Both the position numbers and the translations under genes were made by a program. Below, piece after piece: positions 59,461-64,000 of a DNA stretch of 64,000 bases; position 1 is the first letter of the stretch; each line of letters starts with the position of its first letter. Source of the stretch: Undibacterium sp. Jales W-56 (GTDB taxonomy: Bacteria; Pseudomonadota; Gammaproteobacteria; Burkholderiales; Burkholderiaceae_D); assembly GCF_025548535.1 (NCBI RefSeq), contig NZ_JAJLQW010000005.1, positions 310,001 to 374,000 on the forward strand. Reading direction: 5' to 3'. Below the pieces are notes generated by a model. The model saw nothing but the letters and a program-made list of their open reading frames with translations, was not told the DNA's origin and did not search any database.

Positions 59461-59632
59461 GAGCTTACGCAAAAACAAAAATCTCTCACCACAGAAACAC
59501 GGAGACGCAGAGAAACGGCAAAAGAGGAGTTTGCTTCATGGCGTTTCGATATTAAATGGACCGGCAAGCCGGGTGCGCCCGCTGGCACGAAATGCCGCTG
59601 AAAGCCGCATCCAGCCTGCGGTTTCAATTTGA
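59461..59632. repeat. Degenerate relative of the 30.0-kb MITE-like element
   Basis: It starts GAGCTTACGCAAAAAC, close to the 30.0-kb element's end, and continues with TCTCACCACAG and a CACGGAGACGCAGAG motif. The core 59585-59628 matches 30071-30114 on the opposite strand at 40 of 44 positions. The other inverted end is missing, so this copy is truncated or diverged. The remaining gap to trpC (59633-59718) shows nothing. Confidence 0.65.
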
Positions 59633-59718
59633 ATCAAACCAATCTCGCATTATCCATGCGCTTCGCAGCCCTAAAACACGCCACCAGCCGCATCAGCATT
59701 GCGTGATCAAATTCCGAA

Positions 59719-60519
59719 TTAAAAGAACAGTTTTTGCAATTCCAGGCCAGGATGCTCTGCCCGCATGAACGCTTCGCCGACCAGGAAACCGTGGACGTTT
59801 GCATCGCGCATGCGCTGGACGTCGGCCTTGCCCATGATGCCGGATTCGGTAATCACTAATTTGTCGGCAGCGATGCGTGGCAGTAAACCAAGCGTGGTAT
59901 CGAGCGTGACGTCGAAGGTGCGCAGGTTGCGGTTGTTGATGCCTAATAGATTGGTGTTCAGTTTCAAGGCGGCGTCGAGCTCTTCGCCGTCATGCACTTC
60001 CACCAGCACATCCATACCCAGCTCATGCGCGCAGGCTTCGAGTTCTGCCATCAGGCCGTGATCGAGTGCCGAGACGATCAGCAGGATGCAGTCGGCGCCC
60101 CAACTGCGGGCTTGATAGACCTGGTAAGGATCGATCAGAAAATCTTTGCGCAGAGCCGGAATGCTGCAAGCTGCGCGCGCCTGTTGCAAATATGCCGGCG
60201 CACCCTGGAAAAATTGTTCATCGGTGAGAACCGATAAACAGGCAGCACCGTGGGTTGCATAACTGATCGCGATCTCGGCCGGCTTGAAATCGGCGCGCAA
60301 TATGCCTTTGGATGGCGAGGCTTTTTTGATTTCGGCAATCACGCCGGCCTGGCCGGCGTTGATTTTATTGCGCAAGCTGGTTTCAAATCCACGTATCGCT
60401 GCGCGTGCTTCGGTATCGGCTTCGACTTCGCTACGCAGGCTGGCATACGATCGATATTTTTTGGCGGCAGCGACTTCATCGACTTTGACGGCCAGTATTT
60501 TATTCAGAATATCGGACAT
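59719..60519 (-). CDS. trpC: Indole-3-glycerol phosphate synthase
   Basis: 266-residue monofunctional (beta/alpha)8 enzyme of tryptophan synthesis. It has [61 protein letters not shown] and [13 protein letters not shown], which contain the catalytic lysines and glutamates. It ends the trp series visible here; trpF is not attached. It starts two bases after trpD. Confidence 0.97.
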   Translation of the reverse strand: MSDILNKILAVKVDEVAAAKKYRSYASLRSEVEADTEARAAIRGFETSLRNKINAGQAGVIAEIKKASPSKGILRADFKPAEIAISYATHGAACLSVLTDEQFFQGAPAYLQQARAACSIPALRKDFLIDPYQVYQARSWGADCILLIVSALDHGLMAELEACAHELGMDVLVEVHDGEELDAALKLNTNLLGINNRNLRTFDVTLDTTLGLLPRIAADKLVITESGIMGKADVQRMRDANVHGFLVGEAFMRAEHPGLELQKLFF

Positions 60520-60521
60520 GC

Positions 60522-61559
60522 TTACACCCCTTTGCCCAATTGCTGCGTGACCTGCACCAGTTGTTCCAGCTTGGCAAGAGCAGCGCCGGAAGCGATTGCC
60601 GCCTGTGCTTTTTTGACGCCATCGGCAATCGAGTCGGCGATACCCGCCCCGTAAAGCGCGGCACCGGCATTCAGGCTGACGATGTCGGTCGCTGCGCCCG
60701 GCACGTTGTGCATGACTTCCATGAGTTTGGCTTTGGATTCTTCTGCGCCGGCTACTTTGAGCTGGCGATTCGAGACCATGTTCAGGCCAAAATCTTCCGG
60801 GTGAATATCGTATTCACGGATTTCGCCATTCACCAGTTCGCCGACCATCGTTGGCGCGCCGAGCGAGACTTCATCCATGTTATCGCGGCCCCATACCACC
60901 AGCGCATGTTGCGCGCCGAGTCGTTGCAAGACACGCACTTGAATACCGACCAGATCGGGATGGAATACCCCCATCAGGATATTCGGCGCGCCAGCCGGAT
61001 TGGTCAACGGTCCGAGGATATTAAAAATCGTCCGCACACCGAGTTCTTTACGCACCGGCGCCGCATGCTTCATCGCGGCGTGATGATTCGGCGCAAACAT
61101 AAAGCCGATGCCGGTTTGCGCGATCGACTGGGCGATTTGTTCCGGCTGCAAGTTGATATTTACCCCCAGCGACTCCAGGACGTCGGCACTGCCGGACGAG
61201 GACGATACGCTGCGCCCGCCGTGCTTGGCGACACGCGCTCCCGCGGCCGCAGTCACGAACATCGACGCGGTGGAGATATTGAAGGTATGCGCACCATCGC
61301 CGCCGGTGCCGACGATGTCGATCATATTGGCGGTATTTGCCAGCGGCACCTTGGTCGAAAATTCACGCATGACCTGGGCCGCTGCGGTGATTTCGCCGAT
61401 GCTTTCTTTCTTCACGCGCAGACCCATGGTCAATGCGGTGATCATGACGGGGGACATCTCGCCACCCATGAGTTTGCGGAACAGATACAGCATTTCATCG
61501 TGAAAAATTTCACGATGTTCGATCAGTCGCGTCAGCGCTTCTTGTTGGGAGATGGTCAT
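60522..61559 (-). CDS. trpD: Anthranilate phosphoribosyltransferase
   Basis: 345-residue enzyme joining anthranilate and PRPP. The PRPP-binding loop is [17 protein letters not shown] near residue 85. [18 protein letters not shown] and [12 protein letters not shown] are conserved. It is not fused to a glutaminase domain. trpG ends two bases before its start. Confidence 0.98.
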   Translation of the reverse strand: MTISQQEALTRLIEHREIFHDEMLYLFRKLMGGEMSPVMITALTMGLRVKKESIGEITAAAQVMREFSTKVPLANTANMIDIVGTGGDGAHTFNISTASMFVTAAAGARVAKHGGRSVSSSSGSADVLESLGVNINLQPEQIAQSIAQTGIGFMFAPNHHAAMKHAAPVRKELGVRTIFNILGPLTNPAGAPNILMGVFHPDLVGIQVRVLQRLGAQHALVVWGRDNMDEVSLGAPTMVGELVNGEIREYDIHPEDFGLNMVSNRQLKVAGAEESKAKLMEVMHNVPGAATDIVSLNAGAALYGAGIADSIADGVKKAQAAIASGAALAKLEQLVQVTQQLGKGV

Positions 61560-61560
61560 C

Positions 61561-62127
61561 TTATTTTCCGATCAAAAAATTTTTTAACAGCGCGTGGCCA
61601 TGTTCAGACAGGATCGATTCGGGATGGAATTGCACACCTTGCAAATCAAATGTCTTATGGCGCACCCCCATGATTTCGCCGTCTTCCGTCCATGCCGTGA
61701 CTTCCAGGCAGGTCGGCAAACTCGCACGTTCAATCGCCAGCGAGTGATAGCGGATGATGGTGTAGGGGCTGGGCAGGCCGCTGAACACACCGACGCCGGT
61801 GTGGGCAATGACCGAGGTCTTGCCATGCATGACTTGCTTGGCGCGGATGATCTTGCCACCGAAAGCGGCACCGATACTCTGGTGCCCGAGGCACACGCCG
61901 AGAATCGGAATTTGTCCGGCAAAGCGCTCGATCAAAGGCACCGAGATGCCTGCCTCATGCGGCGTACAGGGGCCAGGAGAAATGCAGATGCGATCCGGCT
62001 TCATCGCCGCGATGTCATCGAGCGTAATTTCATCATTGCGGTAGGTTCGAACCTCTTCACCCAGCTCGGCAAAATATTGCACCAGGTTGTAGGTGAAGGA
62101 ATCGTAGTTGTCGATCATGAGTAACAT
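61561..62127 (-). CDS. trpG: Anthranilate synthase glutaminase subunit
   Basis: 188-residue class I amidotransferase supplying ammonia to TrpE. It begins [19 protein letters not shown]. The nucleophile Cys is in [15 protein letters not shown] and the His/Glu pair in QFHPESI. Its likely ribosome-binding sequence GAGAGGT (minus strand, 62135-62141) lies within the end repeat of the neighbouring GxxExxY element. Confidence 0.97.
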   Translation of the reverse strand: MLLMIDNYDSFTYNLVQYFAELGEEVRTYRNDEITLDDIAAMKPDRICISPGPCTPHEAGISVPLIERFAGQIPILGVCLGHQSIGAAFGGKIIRAKQVMHGKTSVIAHTGVGVFSGLPSPYTIIRYHSLAIERASLPTCLEVTAWTEDGEIMGVRHKTFDLQGVQFHPESILSEHGHALLKNFLIGK

Positions 62128-62134
62128 AAGTAAG

Positions 62135-62576
62135 ACCTCTCAACACAGAGTCACGGAGACACAGAGTTTCACAGAGAAACCCTTTTGATCCCGGTTTTTA
62201 ATACGGGCACCATGAAATTAATAAGTAATCCAGTTTTATAACCAGTCAGGCGCAAGTAGGTAAGTAGTTGTGCTGTATGAACAGGGAGCAGTGACTCTAT
62301 CGCTTTCAGTTCCAGAACCAGACTATTTTCTACTATCAGGTCGAGTCGATAAGCAGACTCAACTTTTATATCTTTGTATGCTATGTCCAGGCAAACCTGG
62401 CGTTTGAAACTGAGTTTGCGCAAATACAATTCATGACATAGGCAGTTTTCATACGCACTCTCCAATAGACCGGGACCCAGATGCTTGTGTACTTCTATCG
62501 CTGCGCCTATGACCTGTTCACTCAACAGGTCATGCTTCGCTTTTCTCTGTGTCTCGGTGTCTCTGTGGTGAGATGT
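62135..62576. mobile_element. 442-bp unit with inverted ends carrying the GxxExxY gene
   Basis: The segment is bounded by 32-bp imperfect inverted repeats: 62135-62166 (starts ACCTCTCAACACAGAG) and 62545-62576 (reverse complement starts ACATCTCACCACAGAG), 28 of 32 positions equal by eye. It fills the trpE-trpG gap almost exactly. It carries no transposase. The end motif is shared with the repeats at 30.0 and 59.5 kb. Mobility is inferred from the structure, not shown. Confidence 0.65.
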
Positions 62577-62588
62577 TTGGTCTGGCAT
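62169..62588 (-). CDS. GxxExxY family protein (PDDEXK-like)
   Basis: 139-residue protein of the GxxExxY family (PDDEXK_3). The naming motif is at 40-46 in LGPGLLESAY. A nuclease-like triad may be Asp83 (YRLDLIV), Glu93 and Lys95 (LELKAI). The ATG at 62588 lies four bases after the trpE stop with GGAGAG upstream, so translation is probably coupled to trpE. Residues 5-15 (TSHHRDTETQR) are encoded by the inverted repeat end. The conserved core begins near residue 21. The family's function is not established. A longer frame to 62723 overlaps trpE and is unlikely. Confidence 0.85.
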   Translation of the reverse strand: MPDQTSHHRDTETQRKAKHDLLSEQVIGAAIEVHKHLGPGLLESAYENCLCHELYLRKLSFKRQVCLDIAYKDIKVESAYRLDLIVENSLVLELKAIESLLPVHTAQLLTYLRLTGYKTGLLINFMVPVLKTGIKRVSL

Positions 62589-62592
62589 TTTT

Positions 62593-64000
62593 TTAAATCT
62601 CTCCATCCAGGCCATCCTGCACTTGTTCTGCCGCACGCAATACGGCACGCGCTTTGTTCTCGGTTTCTTGCCATTCCATTTCCGGGATGGAGTCGGCGAC
62701 GATGCCTGCTGCCGCCTGTACATTCAGCATGCCGTCCTTGAGTACGCCGGTGCGTATCGCGATCGCCAGGTCCATTTCGCCGCCGAAAGACAGATAGCCG
62801 CAAGCACCGCCGTAAATGCCGCGTTTGGTCGGCTCTAGCTGATCGATGAGTTCCATCGCCCTGACCTTGGGTGCGCCGGATAAAGTGCCGGCCGGGAAGG
62901 TCGCTTTTAAGACATCGAGGTTCGATAAACCATCTTGCAAGACGCCTTCGACATTTGAGACGATGTGCTGTACATGCGAATATTTTTCAATGACCATCTG
63001 GTCGGTGACTTTGACGCTGCCGGTTTGAGCGATGCGGCCAATATCGTTGCGCGCCAGATCGATCAGCATCACGTGTTCGGCGATTTCTTTGGGATCGGAC
63101 AGTAATTCCTTGGCCAGTTGGGCGTCGAGTTCCGGCGTGCTGCCGCGTGGCCGGGTCCCTGCCAGAGGACGTATCGTGACCTTTTTGCTGCCGTCATTCA
63201 GCGATTCGTTGCGGACTAAAATCTCTGGCGAAGCGCCGATGATTTGCATGTCGCCGAAATTGTAGAAATACATATACGGCGAGGGATTCAGCGAGCGTAA
63301 GGCACGATACAGGGACAGCGGCGAATCGACATACGGCTTGCGTATACGCTGGCCGACTTGCACCTGCATCAGGTCGCCTGCCATGATGTATTCCTTGGCT
63401 TTTTCGACGGCTTTCAGATAGTCGGCTTTGGCGAAATCGCGGATCGATTCGGTGCGCACCGATGCCGAGGTGACCGGTGCATCGACACTGCGACGCAGCA
63501 TGGCGCGCAAATCTTTCAGGCGCTGACGGGCTTTGGACCAGGCTTCCGGCTGGGTCGGATCGGCATACACGATCAGATACAATTTGCCGGACAGGTTGTC
63601 GATCACGGCCAGTTCTTCGGTGACCAGCAACTGGATATCGGGCAGGCCGAGATCATCTTTGGGCGCGCTGCGCTCCAGGCGTTTTTCGACATAGCGCACC
63701 GCGTCATAACCAAAATAGCCGGCCAGGCCGCCGCAGAAGCGCGGCAATCCAGGGCGCAGCGCGACCTTGAAGCGGGACTGGAATTCAGCAATGAATTCGA
63801 GCGGATTGCCTGCTACGGTTTCGATGATTTTGCCATCCTTGACGACTTCGCTACGATTGCCGTAGCTGCGCATCAGGGTGTTAGCTGGCAGGCCGATGAA
63901 GGAGTAGCGGCCGAAGCGTTCGCCGCCCATGACCGATTCCAGCAGGAAGGTGTTTTTGCCTGCATTCTGGGTTTGCGCCAGTTTCAGGTAGAGCGTCAGG
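62593..64000 (-). CDS. trpE: Anthranilate synthase component I, 3' part
   Basis: The frame is open to the window edge, so the 5' end lies beyond 64000. It encodes the chorismate-binding subunit that makes anthranilate with TrpG. Conserved C-terminal segments are present: [45 protein letters not shown] and [11 protein letters not shown]. It heads the minus-strand trp series E-(GxxExxY)-G-D-C. Any trp leader would be outside the window. Confidence 0.97.
   Translation of the reverse strand, partial: LTLYLKLAQTQNAGKNTFLLESVMGGERFGRYSFIGLPANTLMRSYGNRSEVVKDGKIIETVAGNPLEFIAEFQSRFKVALRPGLPRFCGGLAGYFGYDAVRYVEKRLERSAPKDDLGLPDIQLLVTEELAVIDNLSGKLYLIVYADPTQPEAWSKARQRLKDLRAMLRRSVDAPVTSASVRTESIRDFAKADYLKAVEKAKEYIMAGDLMQVQVGQRIRKPYVDSPLSLYRALRSLNPSPYMYFYNFGDMQIIGASPEILVRNESLNDGSKKVTIRPLAGTRPRGSTPELDAQLAKELLSDPKEIAEHVMLIDLARNDIGRIAQTGSVKVTDQMVIEKYSHVQHIVSNVEGVLQDGLSNLDVLKATFPAGTLSGAPKVRAMELIDQLEPTKRGIYGGACGYLSFGGEMDLAIAIRTGVLKDGMLNVQAAAGIVADSIPEMEWQETENKARAVLRAAEQVQDGLDGEI

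Noticed and set aside
59556..59768. 70-codon frame near trpC
   Set aside because: It overlaps the degenerate repeat and the end of trpC; its residues mirror the repeat and show no domain.
62589..62723. Upstream extension of the GxxExxY frame
   Set aside because: It runs antiparallel-free but out of frame through the trpE 3' end, and the ATG at 62588 has a GGAGAG site.

Overview
The window looks like a chromosomal segment of a betaproteobacterium of the order Burkholderiales, most likely family Oxalobacteraceae (Undibacterium/Herminiimonas-like). This is inferred from gene order and protein character, not from a search. Nearly all of it is dense housekeeping sequence. Three blocks have the order I associate with Burkholderiales: mla-murA-his-hinT-tat-degS-type protease-nif3-petABC-sspAB; hemA-prfA-prmC with ubiX/grxD nearby; and trpE-G-D-C. 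No prophage, CRISPR array, rRNA operon or intact insertion sequence is visible.

Layout. 1-3.35 kb: end of gltB, then gltD (glutamate synthase). 3.7-7.7 kb: mlaFEDACB-type lipid transport operon (order F, E, D, A, C, B). 7.9-9.5 kb: ABC-2 exporter pair. 9.6-18.8 kb: bolA-like, murA and a full histidine operon (G, D, C, B, H, A, F, I, E), with a DNA methyltransferase inserted between hisD and hisC. 18.9-20.9 kb: hinT and tatABC. 20.9-24 kb: DUF2461 protein, DegS-like protease, Nif3-like protein, mscL. 24.3-28.5 kb: petABC (cytochrome bc1), sspA, sspB. 28.5 kb: tRNA-Thr. 28.7-32.7 kb: ubiX, grxD, a repeat-rich gap, tex. 32.9-37.8 kb: envelope lipoproteins, including a four-gene COG3014/YcfL/LpoB-like cluster. 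37.9-43 kb: thioesterase, GNAT, prmC, dsbB, prfA, hemA. 43.3-46.2 kb: response regulator and minEDC. 46.4-51.3 kb: ParB-like protein, LysR/YeiH pair, putative outer-membrane protein, GlsB-like protein, tRNA-Phe. 51.4-54 kb: UbiH-like monooxygenase, dsbC, MobA-like transferase. 54-59.4 kb: large PAS histidine kinase, DUF3429, M61 peptidase. 59.7-64 kb: trpC, trpD, trpG, a GxxExxY gene and the 3' part of trpE.

The least ordinary signal is a family of related repeats. A 442-bp unit bounded by imperfect 32-bp inverted repeats carries a GxxExxY (PD-(D/E)XK-like) gene and sits between trpE and trpG. It supplies the likely trpG ribosome-binding site and codes for part of the GxxExxY N-terminus. The same end motif recurs in a 199-bp MITE-like element at 30.0-30.2 kb, which has perfect 14-bp ends GGACTTACGCAAAA, and in a degenerate relative at 59.46-59.63 kb. 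Other items worth follow-up are the methyltransferase inside the his operon, the LpoB-like lipoprotein cluster and an orphan ParB-like gene beside minCDE.
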